Assembly: GCF_002920635.1 (NCBI RefSeq)
Contig: NZ_PQSR01000069.1
Coordinates: forward strand, 1 to 39,512
Direction: 5' to 3'
Length of the DNA stretch: 39,512 nt
Source of the DNA: Streptomyces sp. Ru72
Lineage (GTDB): Bacteria > Actinomycetota > Actinomycetes > Streptomycetales > Streptomycetaceae
Under the pieces are notes generated by a model. That model did no database searches and was not told the origin of the DNA. It saw nothing but the letters and a program-made list of their open reading frames with translations. Positions 23,989 to 32,262 of this stretch are shown here, in pieces. Every line of letters starts with the position of its first letter. Position 1 is the stretch's first letter. The position numbers were made by a program, and so were the translations under genes.

Positions 23989-25578
23989 ATGACTACCCCT
24001 GCTGCCCCTGTCGAACGGCGGGTGCCCGATGCCGTGCACCGGCGCCGGTGGGCCATCCTCGGCACGCTGATGCTCAGCCTGCTGATCGTGGTGCTCGACA
24101 ACTCCATCCTTAACGTCGCCATCAAGACGATCTCCACCCCCGCGCCGACCGGCCTCGGCGCCACCCAGAGCGAGCTGGAGTGGGCCATCAACGCCTACAC
24201 GCTCGTCTTCGCCGGGCTGCTGTTCACCGCTGGGCTGCTGGGCGACCGTCTGGGCCGGAAGAAGGCGTTGCTGGCCGGTCTCGTGGTGTTCGGCGCGGGG
24301 TCGGCGCTCGCCGCGGAGTCCGGTTCACCCGATCAGCTGATTGCGTTCCGCGCCCTCATGGCCCTGGGTGCGGCCTTCGTGATGCCGGCCACGCTCGCCG
24401 TCCTCATGAACGTCTTCGAGCGCGAGGAGCAGCCCAAGGCCATCGGCATCTGGGCCGGTGGCGTCGGCCTCGCCATCGCTATAGGGCCGATCACCGGCGG
24501 CGTGCTGCTCGACCACTTCTGGTGGGGCTCCGTCTTCCTGATCAACGTGCCGATCGTGATCCTGGCGCTCGCCCTGATGATCTGGCTGGTCCCCGACTCC
24601 CGCGACCCCAACCCCGGGCGCCTCGACCCCATCGGCGTCGTGCTGTCCGTGGTCGGCCTGGTCCTGCTCGTCTACGGCATCATCAAGGGCGGTCAGCTCG
24701 CCGACTTCACCGACACCAAGGTCATCGGGACCATACTGGCCGGCCTTGCCGTCCTCGCGCTCTTCGTCTGGTTCGAGAAGCGCAGCGACCACCCGTCCAT
24801 CGACGTCGGCTACTTCAAGAACAAGGCGTTCTCCTCGGCCATCACGGCGATCTCCCTGGTCTTCTTCGCGCTGATGGGCGTGACCTTCTTCTCCGTCTTC
24901 TACACCCAGAGCGTGCGCGGCTACTCGCCGCTGCAGGCCGGTCTTCTGTTGCTGCCGCTGGCCGCCGCGCAGCTGATCTTCGCGCCGCGTGCCCGGCTGC
25001 TGGTCGACCGGTTCGGCAACAAGGCCACGACCACCGCGGGCATGCTCATCATCGCGGCGATGCTCGCCGCGTTCGCCGCCCTGACGGCGGACACGCCCAT
25101 CTGGATCCTCGAGGTCCTGTTCTTCCTGATGGGCACGGGGATGGCGCACATCATGACCCCGACCAGCGTCGTCATAATGCAGGCCCTGCCCCGCGAGAAG
25201 GCCGGCTCCGCGTCCGCGCTCAGCAACACCTTCCGCCAGGTCGGCGGCGCGCTCGGCATCGCGGTGCTCGGCTCGGTCCTGTCGACGTCCTACCGCGACG
25301 GCATCCAGGACAAGCTGACGTTCCTGCCGGCAGGCGTACGCCACACCGCGGGCGAGTCCATCGAGGCGACCCTCGGCGTCGCCTCCAAGCTCGGCCCGAA
25401 GGGCAGGGGGCTCGTCTCCCCGGCCAACGACGCCTTCCTGCACGCCATGCACGTCACCGCGCTGTGGGGCGCGGGCGTGGCCGTCCTCGGCGCCGTGGTG
25501 GTCGCGCTGTTCCTGCCCGGGAAGGCGTCCGCACAGACCGGCACGGAGGAGCCGGAGCTGGTCGCGGCCGATCACTGA
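23989..25578 (+). CDS. DHA2-family (14-TM) drug efflux MFS transporter
   Basis: A 529-residue membrane protein with about 14 helices. Motif A is LLGDRLGRKKALL, and the N-terminal motif VVLDNSILNVAIKTI is the LDxTxxNVALP-like signature of EmrB/QacA exporters. WGSVFLINVPI and the late segment ALSNTFRQVGGALGIAVLGSVL are also typical. It should export lipophilic compounds using the proton gradient. The ATG is set by the -10 box and operator just upstream, implying a short or absent leader. A TetR gene follows by 93 bp in the same direction, forming a self-contained efflux module. Confidence 0.93.
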   Translation: MTTPAAPVERRVPDAVHRRRWAILGTLMLSLLIVVLDNSILNVAIKTISTPAPTGLGATQSELEWAINAYTLVFAGLLFTAGLLGDRLGRKKALLAGLVVFGAGSALAAESGSPDQLIAFRALMALGAAFVMPATLAVLMNVFEREEQPKAIGIWAGGVGLAIAIGPITGGVLLDHFWWGSVFLINVPIVILALALMIWLVPDSRDPNPGRLDPIGVVLSVVGLVLLVYGIIKGGQLADFTDTKVIGTILAGLAVLALFVWFEKRSDHPSIDVGYFKNKAFSSAITAISLVFFALMGVTFFSVFYTQSVRGYSPLQAGLLLLPLAAAQLIFAPRARLLVDRFGNKATTTAGMLIIAAMLAAFAALTADTPIWILEVLFFLMGTGMAHIMTPTSVVIMQALPREKAGSASALSNTFRQVGGALGIAVLGSVLSTSYRDGIQDKLTFLPAGVRHTAGESIEATLGVASKLGPKGRGLVSPANDAFLHAMHVTALWGAGVAVLGAVVVALFLPGKASAQTGTEEPELVAADH

Positions 25579-25671
25579 CGGTACGTCAAGAAGGGCATTC
25601 GGGCAGCCGGGTGCCCGTTGACGACAGACGGCGGGGGAACGTCCCACCGCCGGCCAAGGACGGAGTCGAAC

Positions 25672-26301
25672 GTGAGCCTCGCCGACAGCAGGCCCCGGAC
25701 CCGGCAGCAGGAGTGGCCCGTGCGCGGACGCCCACGCAGCGAGGCCGTCGAACGGGCCATCATCGAAGGGGTGATGAAGCTCATGGAGGACGGCGTGTCC
25801 CTCGCCGACCTGTCCATAGAGCGCATCGCCCGCACCGCGGGCGTCGGCAAGGCGACCATCTACCGGCGGTGGAACAACAAGGAGGACCTCTTCGTGGACG
25901 TCCTGCGCTCCGCCGACCCCGAGGACCTCGAACTGCCGGGCACCTCGATGCGCGACGACCTGGTCATGCTGCTGGAGTGGCTCCGGCAGCGCGCCCTCGC
26001 CAGCCGCTCCTCGGCGATCTTGCGCAACGTGCAGGCCCAGATGAAGTCCAGCCCCAAGATCTGGGCCGCCTATCACGCGACCGTCATAGCACCCCGGCGC
26101 CGGCTCAGCCTCGACATCCTGCGTCGCGGACAGCGGAACGGCGAGCTGCGCACAGACGTGGACATCGACCTGATGAACGACATGCTGGTCGCCCCCCTGC
26201 TCGTACGCTCCCTGCTGTCCCCCGAAGCGCCGCTCGAGGAGGGACTGAGCGAGCGGATCGTCGACACGGTCCTGGAAGGCCTACGACCCGTCAGATCGTA
26301 A
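25672..26301 (+). CDS. TetR-family repressor of the adjacent MFS exporter
   Basis: A 209-residue regulator. The helix-turn-helix spans about 47-66 (LSIERIARTAGVGKATIYRRW), preceded by RGRPRSEAVERAIIEGVMKLM, and the C-terminal ligand domain is helical (TetR_C type with MKSSPKIWAAYHA). The GTG at 25672 is chosen because GGAG lies 6 bases upstream; the TTG at 25618 is an unlikely start. As the second gene after the DHA2 exporter it probably binds the 12-bp inverted repeat at 23939-23971 and is released by exporter substrates. The binding is inferred from position. Confidence 0.9.
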   Translation: MSLADSRPRTRQQEWPVRGRPRSEAVERAIIEGVMKLMEDGVSLADLSIERIARTAGVGKATIYRRWNNKEDLFVDVLRSADPEDLELPGTSMRDDLVMLLEWLRQRALASRSSAILRNVQAQMKSSPKIWAAYHATVIAPRRRLSLDILRRGQRNGELRTDVDIDLMNDMLVAPLLVRSLLSPEAPLEEGLSERIVDTVLEGLRPVRS

Positions 26302-26503
26302 GGCCCATGTGCCGGTTTCCCGGGTGTGTGTGCGCGTTTCGTCACAGAAGGCCCCTCAGGAACCCCCGTTCGGAACTTCGGACACCGCCTTGTTCGTCCT
26401 CGTGCGCGTACGGCCGCCAGGGGGCGGCAAGGACGGAGCCGATCATCCCCTAGGGTCGTTAGCGGGGGACGACGGTGTGCACGGCAAGGTGTGAGGCGAC
26501 GGT

Positions 26504-27538
26504 ATGGCGCAGGCGTACATGACGGAGACGGGTGGCGGCGGCACGAGTCCGGGCCGCAGAGGATCCCGGATCCGGCGCCTGTACGACGGTCTGCGCGGCG
26601 ACCGCGGCATCTGGCGCCGCGGCGTCGTCCTGGCCGCCCTCGCGGTGGTGCTCGCCCTGGTGATGCTGCTGCACGCGCGGATCCCCAACAGGGTCGGAAA
26701 CACAGGCTCCCTGACGGAGACGTTCCTGCCGTGGCTCGGGATCGTGGGCGTGCCGCTGCTGCTGATCCTGGCGCTGCTGCGGAAGTCGGCGACGGCGCTG
26801 ATCGCGGTGCTGGTGCCCGTGACGGTCTGGATGAACCTCTTCGGCGGGCTGCTCGGCGACAAGAGCGGCAGCGGCGGCGACCTGACCGTCGCCACGCACA
26901 ACGTGAACGCCGACAACCCCGACCCGTCCGGCACCGCCCGGGAGGTGGCCGCGTCCGGGGCGGACGTGCTGGCGCTGGAGGAGCTGAAGGCGTCCGCCGT
27001 GCCGGTGTACGAGCGGGCGCTGGCGTCGACGTACCCGTACCACTCGGTGCAGGGCACGGTCGGGCTGTGGAGCAAGTACCCGCTGAGCGGGGTCGAGCCC
27101 GTGGACATCAAGCTGGGCTGGACGCGGGCGATGCGGGCCACCGTGAACACGCCGGAGGGCGAGGTCGCCGTCTACGTCGCCCACATGCCCTCCGTGCGGG
27201 TGAAGCTGGCGGCCGGGTTCACGGCGCGGCAGCGGGACACCAGCGCGGACGCGCTCGGGGAGGCCATCGCCGACGAGAAGCTGGGCAAGGTGATCCTGCT
27301 CGGCGACCTGAACGGCACCATGAACGACCGCGCGCTCAACGCGGTCACCTCCCAGATGCGCTCCACGCAGGGCGCGGCCGGCAGCGGGTTCGGATTCAGC
27401 TGGCCGGCGTCGTTCCCGATGGCGCGGATCGACCAGATCATGGTCAAGGGCGTCGAGCCGGTGAGCTCCTGGACGCTGCCGAGGACGGGGAGCGACCATC
27501 TGCCGGTGGCGGCACGTGTGAACGTCACCACCCCTTAA
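26504..27538 (+). CDS. Membrane-anchored endonuclease/exonuclease/phosphatase-family protein
   Basis: A 344-residue protein with three N-terminal transmembrane helices (about 40-58, 76-93 and 96-116) and a C-terminal EEP domain likely outside the cell. Catalytic motifs are present: THNVN (131-135), LEEL (158-161), H227 in VAHMPS, GDLN (267-270), RID (308-310) and SDH (330-332). Homologues hydrolyse phosphodiesters in nucleic acids, inositol lipids or sphingomyelin. The substrate is not readable from sequence, though the topology suggests an envelope or external substrate. A possible -10 (TAGGGT, 26451-26456) lies 47 bases upstream, with a purine-rich GTGAGGCG near the ATG. It is probably monocistronic. 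Confidence 0.9.
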   Translation: MAQAYMTETGGGGTSPGRRGSRIRRLYDGLRGDRGIWRRGVVLAALAVVLALVMLLHARIPNRVGNTGSLTETFLPWLGIVGVPLLLILALLRKSATALIAVLVPVTVWMNLFGGLLGDKSGSGGDLTVATHNVNADNPDPSGTAREVAASGADVLALEELKASAVPVYERALASTYPYHSVQGTVGLWSKYPLSGVEPVDIKLGWTRAMRATVNTPEGEVAVYVAHMPSVRVKLAAGFTARQRDTSADALGEAIADEKLGKVILLGDLNGTMNDRALNAVTSQMRSTQGAAGSGFGFSWPASFPMARIDQIMVKGVEPVSSWTLPRTGSDHLPVAARVNVTTP

Positions 27539-27567
27539 CCTCGCGGAATACTGGGCCTGCCAGACTT

Positions 27568-27610
27568 TGTTCCGTACGTGAACATACGAACGCAGACGAC
27601 GTACGGAACA
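27568..27610 (+). promoter_or_regulatory. Inverted repeat / possible attenuator before the Cmx-like exporter
   Basis: Perfect 12-bp arms TGTTCCGTACGT (27568-27579) and ACGTACGGAACA (27599-27610) flank 19 bases and are followed by TCGTTTT. As RNA this would be a stem with a partial U-run just before the ribosome site GGAAAGG (27618). As DNA it could be an operator. Confidence 0.6.
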
Positions 27611-27636
27611 TCGTTTTGGAAAGGCACAGGCACTTC

Positions 27637-28854
27637 ATGCCCCTGGCCCTGCTCGCCCTCGCCGTGGGCGCCTTCGGCATCGGAACAACCGAGTTCGTGA
27701 TGATGGGCCTCCTGCCCGATGTCGCGGACGACCTGCACATATCCATCCCCACCGCCGGGCACCTGGTCTCGGCGTACGCCCTGGGCGTGGTGATCGGCGC
27801 ACCGCTGCTCGCCGCGGTCACGGCGCGCATGTCCAGGCGTACGGTCCTGATCGGCCTGATGGCCCTGTTCGTGCTGGGCAACGCCCTCTCGGCGCTGGCG
27901 CCCGGCTACGACTGGCTGCTGGCCGCCCGCTTCCTGAGCGGGCTGCCGCACGGGGCGTTCTTCGGCGTCGGCGCGGTCGTCGCCACGAACCTGGTGGCGC
28001 CCGAGCGCAGGGCCCGCTCGGTCTCGCTGATGTTCCTGGGCCTGACGGTCGCGAACATCGCGGGCGTGCCGGTGGCCACGCTGATGGGCCAGCACCTGGG
28101 GTGGCGCGCGACGTTCCTGGGCGTGAGCGCGATCGGCCTGGCCGCGATCGCCTCCCTCTCCCTGCTGATCCCGCACGACCACACCCACGCCCCGGCCGGC
28201 GGTCTGCGCGGCGAACTGGCCGCCCTGCGCTCGCTGCCCGTGTGGCTGGCGCTGGCGACGACGGTGGCGGGCTTCGGCGCGCTGTTCTCGGCGTACAGCT
28301 ATGTCACGCCGATGCTGACGGACGCGGCGGGCTACGCCGACTCCAGCGTGACGCTCCTGCTGGCGCTGTTCGGCGTGGGCGCGACGATCGGCAACCTGGT
28401 GGGCGGCCGGCTGGCGGACCACTCGCTGCGGGGCACGCTGTTCGGCGGCCTGACGTCGCTCGCGGTGGTCCTGGCCCTGTTCCCGCTCCTGATGGGCGCC
28501 GAGCTGAGCGCGGCCCTGGCGGTCACCCTGCTGGGCGTGGCGGCTTTCGTCACCGGCTCGCCGCTGCAGCTGATGGTGATGGAGAAGGCGTCGGCGGCGC
28601 CGTCGCTGGCCTCCTCGGCGAACCAGGCGGCGTTCAACCTGGCGAACGCGGGCGGAGCGTGGATCGGCGGCCTCGCGCTGGCCGCGGGCTTCGGCGTGAC
28701 GTCTCCGGCGGTGGCCGGGGCGGGGCTGGCGGTGCTGGGGCTGGCGGTGGCCGGGGTGGCCTACGCGGTCGACCGTCGCCGGGTCCCCGCTGGGCGGCGG
28801 GAGCGCGTGATCGCCACCCATGTCCCGCAGGAGGCGGAGGCACTGCACCGCTGA
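27637..28854 (+). CDS. MFS exporter of the Cmx/AraJ type (chloramphenicol-resistance-like)
   Basis: A 405-residue, 12-helix transporter. The opening GAFGIGTTEFVMMGLLPDVADDL is the GxxTTEFVxxGLLP signature of the Cmx/AraJ branch of DHA1 exporters, which includes actinobacterial chloramphenicol exporters. The motif A region reads ARMSRRTVLIG. The family also contains arabinose and other exporters, so the drug is not certain. GGAAAGG lies 12 bases before the ATG. A 12-bp inverted repeat directly upstream, followed by T-rich sequence, suggests control in the leader. It begins 98 bp after the EEP gene and is probably transcribed separately. Confidence 0.9.
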   Translation: MPLALLALAVGAFGIGTTEFVMMGLLPDVADDLHISIPTAGHLVSAYALGVVIGAPLLAAVTARMSRRTVLIGLMALFVLGNALSALAPGYDWLLAARFLSGLPHGAFFGVGAVVATNLVAPERRARSVSLMFLGLTVANIAGVPVATLMGQHLGWRATFLGVSAIGLAAIASLSLLIPHDHTHAPAGGLRGELAALRSLPVWLALATTVAGFGALFSAYSYVTPMLTDAAGYADSSVTLLLALFGVGATIGNLVGGRLADHSLRGTLFGGLTSLAVVLALFPLLMGAELSAALAVTLLGVAAFVTGSPLQLMVMEKASAAPSLASSANQAAFNLANAGGAWIGGLALAAGFGVTSPAVAGAGLAVLGLAVAGVAYAVDRRRVPAGRRERVIATHVPQEAEALHR

Positions 28855-28906
28855 GGCGGTGGTCGGCGGGCCGTTCCCGCCCCCGATCCCGCCTCTCCCG
28901 TTCTCG

Positions 28907-28919
28907 GGGGCTGCGCCCC
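28907..28919. terminator. Small GC hairpin in a convergent gap
   Basis: GGGGC-TGC-GCCCC (28907-28911 with 28915-28919), followed by further GGGGCTGCG-type sequence to about 28960, fills the gap between the convergent exporter and TetR genes. It is a plausible bidirectional terminator region. Confidence 0.35.
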
Positions 28920-29023
28920 TTCGACCCCGCGGGGCTGCGTCCCGGGGCTTCGCGCGGCTCTGCCCCTTGGCCCGCGGCGCCGGTGGACACCGGCCCCGTT
29001 CGGCAAAGGGCAAAGGCTGAGCG

Positions 29024-29716
29024 TCACGCCGGCGGCCGGGTGAGTTTGGCGGCCACGGCGTCGAGGACCCAGTCCAGGCCGGTCGTGAAGGATGTCTCGG
29101 CGTCCACGTCCGTGCCGTCGTACACGGCCTTGGCCAGTGCCGGGAAGCGGCCCGTGGCCAGCATCCTCGTCACATGCGGGCCGTGCGCGCGCTGCCAGTC
29201 GCGCTTGGACAGGCCCGTGGCGCGCTCGGCCCGCAGGTTCGTGATCTCGCGCCTGATCGCGCCGGTGAAGTAGGCGCTGACAGTCTCCACGGCGCGCATG
29301 ACGGTGTCGAGGTCGGCGAGGCCGTCCAGGGCGGCCAGCTTGGCCTCGGTCACGGCGAGGCCGTTCGGCCCCAGGGTCGGGCGGCCGCCGAGCAGGTCGG
29401 CAAGCCATTCGTGCCGGAGCGCGGCCTGCCTGGTGCGGTGGGCGAGGACGCGCAGCGCCTCGCGCCAGTCAGCGGGCTGCTCCTCGGGGAGAATCTCGGC
29501 CTGGACCTCGTCCACCATGAGGTCGAACAGCTCCTCCTTGGTGGAGATGTATCCGTACAGCCGCATCGGGCCGGCGTTCAGCCGGGCGGCGACCTTGCGC
29601 AACGACACCGCCTCCAGCCCGCCCTCGTCGGCCAGTGCGATGGCGGCGGCGACGATCCGGTCCCGGTCGAGGGGCACGGGGCGAGTCGGCGGCTCCGGCC
29701 GGTCCCACACAGTCAT
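29024..29716 (-). CDS. TetR-family regulator with tetracycline-repressor-like C-terminal domain
   Basis: A 230-residue regulator. The helix-turn-helix spans about 37-56 (VSLRKVAARLNAGPMRLYGYI), followed by STKEELFDLMVDEV. The remainder matches the TetR_C_1 type of ligand domain (WLADLLGGRPTLGPNGLAVTEAKLAAL). The ATG at 29716 sits 6 bases after a minus-strand TACAGT -10, so the transcript is probably leaderless. The frame continues 13 codons further to 29755, but that start would lie inside the operator. It is divergent from a flavin monooxygenase and shares one palindromic region with it, so it likely represses both genes. Confidence 0.9.
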   Translation of the reverse strand: MTVWDRPEPPTRPVPLDRDRIVAAAIALADEGGLEAVSLRKVAARLNAGPMRLYGYISTKEELFDLMVDEVQAEILPEEQPADWREALRVLAHRTRQAALRHEWLADLLGGRPTLGPNGLAVTEAKLAALDGLADLDTVMRAVETVSAYFTGAIRREITNLRAERATGLSKRDWQRAHGPHVTRMLATGRFPALAKAVYDGTDVDAETSFTTGLDWVLDAVAAKLTRPPA

Positions 29717-29722
29717 GGTCAC

Positions 29723-29767
29723 ACTGTACTGTTGCGATACATCGTATTGATCCAATACAGTGTATCG
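29723..29767. promoter_or_regulatory. Shared divergent promoter and TetR operator
   Basis: Arms CGATACATCGTATTG (29735-29749) and CAATACAGTGTATCG (29753-29767) pair at 13 of 15 positions around ATC. For the monooxygenase, TTGCGA (29732-29737) and TACAGT (29756-29761) form a promoter with an 18-bp spacer. For the TetR gene, TACAGT reads on the minus strand at 29728-29723. The operator covers the forward promoter. Confidence 0.75.
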
Positions 29768-29769
29768 AC

Positions 29770-30888
29770 ATGAGACATCGCATCGCGGTAGTCGGGGGCG
29801 GTCCCGGCGGCCTTGCCTTCGCCCGCGTCCTGCACCGCCATGGCTACCCCGTCACCGTCCTCGAACGCGATCCCGCCCCCGACGCCCGCCCTCTGGGCGG
29901 CACGCTGGACCTGCACGAAGGGCTGGGCCAGCTCGCGCTGGACAAGGCCGGGCTGCTGGCGGAGTTCCAGGCGCTGTCCCGTCCCGAGGGGCAGGCCATG
30001 CGCATCCTGGACCCGGCCGGGACCGTCCTGCGCGACTGGCGGCCCCGTCCGGATGACCGGGCCAATCCCGAGATCGACCGCGGGCAGCTCCGTGACCTGC
30101 TGCTCGGTCCTCTCGACGTCCAGTGGGGTCGGAGCGTGACGCAGGTGGTGCCGGGGACCCGGGACGGCGTGCTGGTCCATTTCGCGGACGGGCGACAGGA
30201 GACGTTCGACCTCGTGATCGGCGCGGACGGCGCCTGGTCCCGGACACGCCCGGCAGTCTCTCCGGCCACGCCGCACTACACCGGCGTCACCTCTGTCGAG
30301 ACCTCCCTCGACGACGTCGACACCCGCCACCCCGACCTCGCCCGGCTGATCGGCGACGGTTCCGTCGCTGTGTACGGCGCGAACCGCTCCCTCGTCGCCC
30401 AGCGCAACAGCGGCGGCCACGTCAAGGTGTACGCCAAGTTCCGCGCGCCGCTGGACTGGCACACGAACCTGGACCTGACCGACGCCGAGGCCGTGCGATC
30501 GAGCCTGCTGGCCCTGTTCGACGGCTGGGCCGCTCCCGTCCTCGACCTCCTCCACCACGGCACCGCTTTCGTCCACCGCCCCTTCTTCATCCTGCCCGTG
30601 TCCCACACCTGGACCCACGTCCCCGGAGTGACGCTACTGGGCGACGCCGCCCACCTGATGCCCCCGTTGGGGGCGGGCGCGAACCTGGCGATGCTGGAAG
30701 GCGCCGAACTCGCCGAGTCCATCGCCACCGGGCCCGGAGACCTGGACGAGGCCGTCCGCGCCTTCGAGGAACAGATGTGGGCACGGGCCGGCAGGTGGGC
30801 GAAGATCACCACGGCCGGTCTGGAACGCCTCGTGAGCCCGGATCCCGCCGAAGCCCTCGCCCACTTCGACCAAGTCCAGCCATCCTGA
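29770..30888 (+). CDS. FAD-dependent monooxygenase, TetX-like
   Basis: A 372-residue class A flavoprotein hydroxylase. FAD-binding GGGPGG is at 9-14, VIGADGAWSRTR at 149-160 holds the DG motif, and LLGDAAHLMPPLGAGANLAMLEG (289 onward) holds the GD motif. The segments LGGTLDLHEGLGQLALDKAGLL and NPEIDRGQLRDLLL closely resemble TetX-type tetracycline-inactivating monooxygenases. The family also includes biosynthetic hydroxylases, so the substrate is uncertain. The ATG is 8 bases after a TACAGT -10 box, pointing to a leaderless message. It is controlled from a palindrome shared with the divergent TetR gene. Confidence 0.88.
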   Translation: MRHRIAVVGGGPGGLAFARVLHRHGYPVTVLERDPAPDARPLGGTLDLHEGLGQLALDKAGLLAEFQALSRPEGQAMRILDPAGTVLRDWRPRPDDRANPEIDRGQLRDLLLGPLDVQWGRSVTQVVPGTRDGVLVHFADGRQETFDLVIGADGAWSRTRPAVSPATPHYTGVTSVETSLDDVDTRHPDLARLIGDGSVAVYGANRSLVAQRNSGGHVKVYAKFRAPLDWHTNLDLTDAEAVRSSLLALFDGWAAPVLDLLHHGTAFVHRPFFILPVSHTWTHVPGVTLLGDAAHLMPPLGAGANLAMLEGAELAESIATGPGDLDEAVRAFEEQMWARAGRWAKITTAGLERLVSPDPAEALAHFDQVQPS

Positions 30889-30957
30889 CCGCCAAGCGCA
30901 TCGCGTTGCCTCTGGAGGGGGAGGGCGTACTTCGGTCCGCATCGTCCGTGGCGCGGA

Positions 30958-30963
30958 TAGTCT
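30958..30963 (+). promoter_or_regulatory. -10 element (TAGTCT) for the glutaredoxin-like gene, likely leaderless
   Basis: TAGTCT ends 7 bases before the GTG at 30971, and no ribosome site lies between. It is the promoter candidate for the three overlapping genes that follow. Confidence 0.45.
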
Positions 30964-30970
30964 CGCCTTC

Positions 30971-31408
30971 GTGATGCGTGCCTGGCTCTACCCGATGCTG
31001 TTCGTGCTGGGCGGCTCCGACGTTGCGGCCGGGCTGGTCCTGAAAGGGAGCTCCGGCACTGCCGTAGGGCTCCTCCTGCTGTTCGTGTTCCTTGCGGGTC
31101 TGAACTCGCCTCTCGTCTTCCCGAGGTCGATCGGTGCGGCGGAGGCGCAGCGCCTCAGCGCGGCCGACGGGCGGCCGGTCGTCTTCTGGCGGCCGGGCTG
31201 CACGTACTGCCTGCGCCTGCGTATCCGGTTGGGCCTTCGCGCCCGGCAGGCGCACTGGGTCGACATCTGGCGTGATCCGGCTGGAGCCGCGGTGGTGAGG
31301 GCGGCCAACGACGGCAACGAGACCGTGCCGACCGTCGTGGTGGCCGGTCGGCCGCACGTCAACCCCGATCCGGCATGGGTGCGCGAACAGCTCTCCCGCT
31401 CCCGGTGA
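30971..31408 (+). CDS. Membrane-anchored glutaredoxin/mycoredoxin-like protein
   Basis: About 145 residues. Two N-terminal hydrophobic helices (about 5-20 and 27-45) anchor a thioredoxin-fold domain with the dithiol motif CTYC (C77 and C80) in VVFWRPGCTYCLRLR and the cis-proline segment ETVPTVVV. Mycoredoxins reduce mycothiol-mixed disulfides in actinobacteria, and this is a membrane-linked relative. Start at GTG 30971, or ATG one codon later; the -10 TAGTCT 7 bases upstream favours 30971. The stop overlaps the GTG of the next gene by 4 bp (GTGA), so the two are coupled. Confidence 0.82.
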   Translation: MMRAWLYPMLFVLGGSDVAAGLVLKGSSGTAVGLLLLFVFLAGLNSPLVFPRSIGAAEAQRLSAADGRPVVFWRPGCTYCLRLRIRLGLRARQAHWVDIWRDPAGAAVVRAANDGNETVPTVVVAGRPHVNPDPAWVREQLSRSR

Positions 31409-32262
31409 CAGGTCGCTGCTCCGGTTCGGCCAACGTCCCCACCTTCTACGGCAAGGAGTTGCGGTGGAAGAGGGAGGCGGCGGGCCTGTCGCTGGAAGCG
31501 TTCCTCGAGGGCGGCTTCTACGGGAAGACCTACCTCAGCGACATCGAGCGCGGCGAGCGGCGGATGCCCTTGGATTTGGCCCGGCACGCCGACCGGGTCC
31601 TGCGGACCGACGGCTTCTTCGAGCGGCATTGCGAGGGTGTGCGGAAGGCGCGGAGGGGGCCGCATGCCGCGTACTTCGAGAAGGCCCTGGAGGCGGAGAA
31701 GTACGCGGAGTCCATCGAGCTGTGGTCGCCCATCATCTTCCCCGGGCTGCTCCAGACCGCCCCGTACGCTCGGACGCTGGTCCGGTCGGCCCACCCGGCG
31801 GTTTCCGACGAGTGGGTCGAGGAGAAGGTGACGGCCCGGCCCGCCCGCGCCCGCCTCTTCGAGGACGATCACTCCACCCCGGAGTACTGGGCGATCCTGC
31901 ACGAGTCGTTGATCGCGGACCCGATCCTCTCGCCGCCGGAGACGGCTGAACAGCTCGACCGGATCGTGGAGTTGGCCGAGCGTCGGCGGATCACTCCGCA
32001 GATCGTTCCGCGGAAGTGCGGTGTGTATCCCCTGATGGCCGCCTCCATCATGGTCATGACGTTCCCGGACGCTCCGCCGCTGATCTACACCGAGGCGTCC
32101 TACAGCGGGGACACCATCGATGATCCGGCCCTCGTGAAGCAGTACCGCAAGGCATACGATCGGCTCAGGGCCGTCGCGCTGTCACCAGACACGTCCCTCG
32201 CCATGATCAAGGCAGCGGCAGAGGATTACCGAAATGGCAAGCAACCGGATCGACTTGAGTGA
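31405..32262 (+). CDS. XRE-family regulator with DUF5753 domain
   Basis: A 285-residue protein. The N-terminal XRE helix-turn-helix (FYGKELRWKREAAGLSLEAF to YLSDIERGERRMP) is followed by the DUF5753 region (WSPIIFPGLLQTAPYARTL, ARLFEDDHSTPEYWAILHESLI, YTEASYSGDTIDDP). Streptomyces encodes many such proteins, each usually paired with a DUF397 gene, as in the WhiJ-like developmental regulators. The GTG at 31405 is chosen for its GTGA overlap with the preceding gene; the ATG at 31375 lies deep inside that gene. It overlaps the DUF397 gene by 29 bp. The first helix-turn-helix turn has an unusual EAFLEGGFYGKTY, slightly different from the common form. Confidence 0.87.
   Translation: MTGRCSGSANVPTFYGKELRWKREAAGLSLEAFLEGGFYGKTYLSDIERGERRMPLDLARHADRVLRTDGFFERHCEGVRKARRGPHAAYFEKALEAEKYAESIELWSPIIFPGLLQTAPYARTLVRSAHPAVSDEWVEEKVTARPARARLFEDDHSTPEYWAILHESLIADPILSPPETAEQLDRIVELAERRRITPQIVPRKCGVYPLMAASIMVMTFPDAPPLIYTEASYSGDTIDDPALVKQYRKAYDRLRAVALSPDTSLAMIKAAAEDYRNGKQPDRLE

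Noticed and set aside
31375..31404. ATG at 31375 as start of the XRE regulator
   Set aside because: It lies 34 bp inside the glutaredoxin-like gene and adds a non-conserved tail. The GTG at 31405 forms a GTGA overlap and gives a normal N-terminus.
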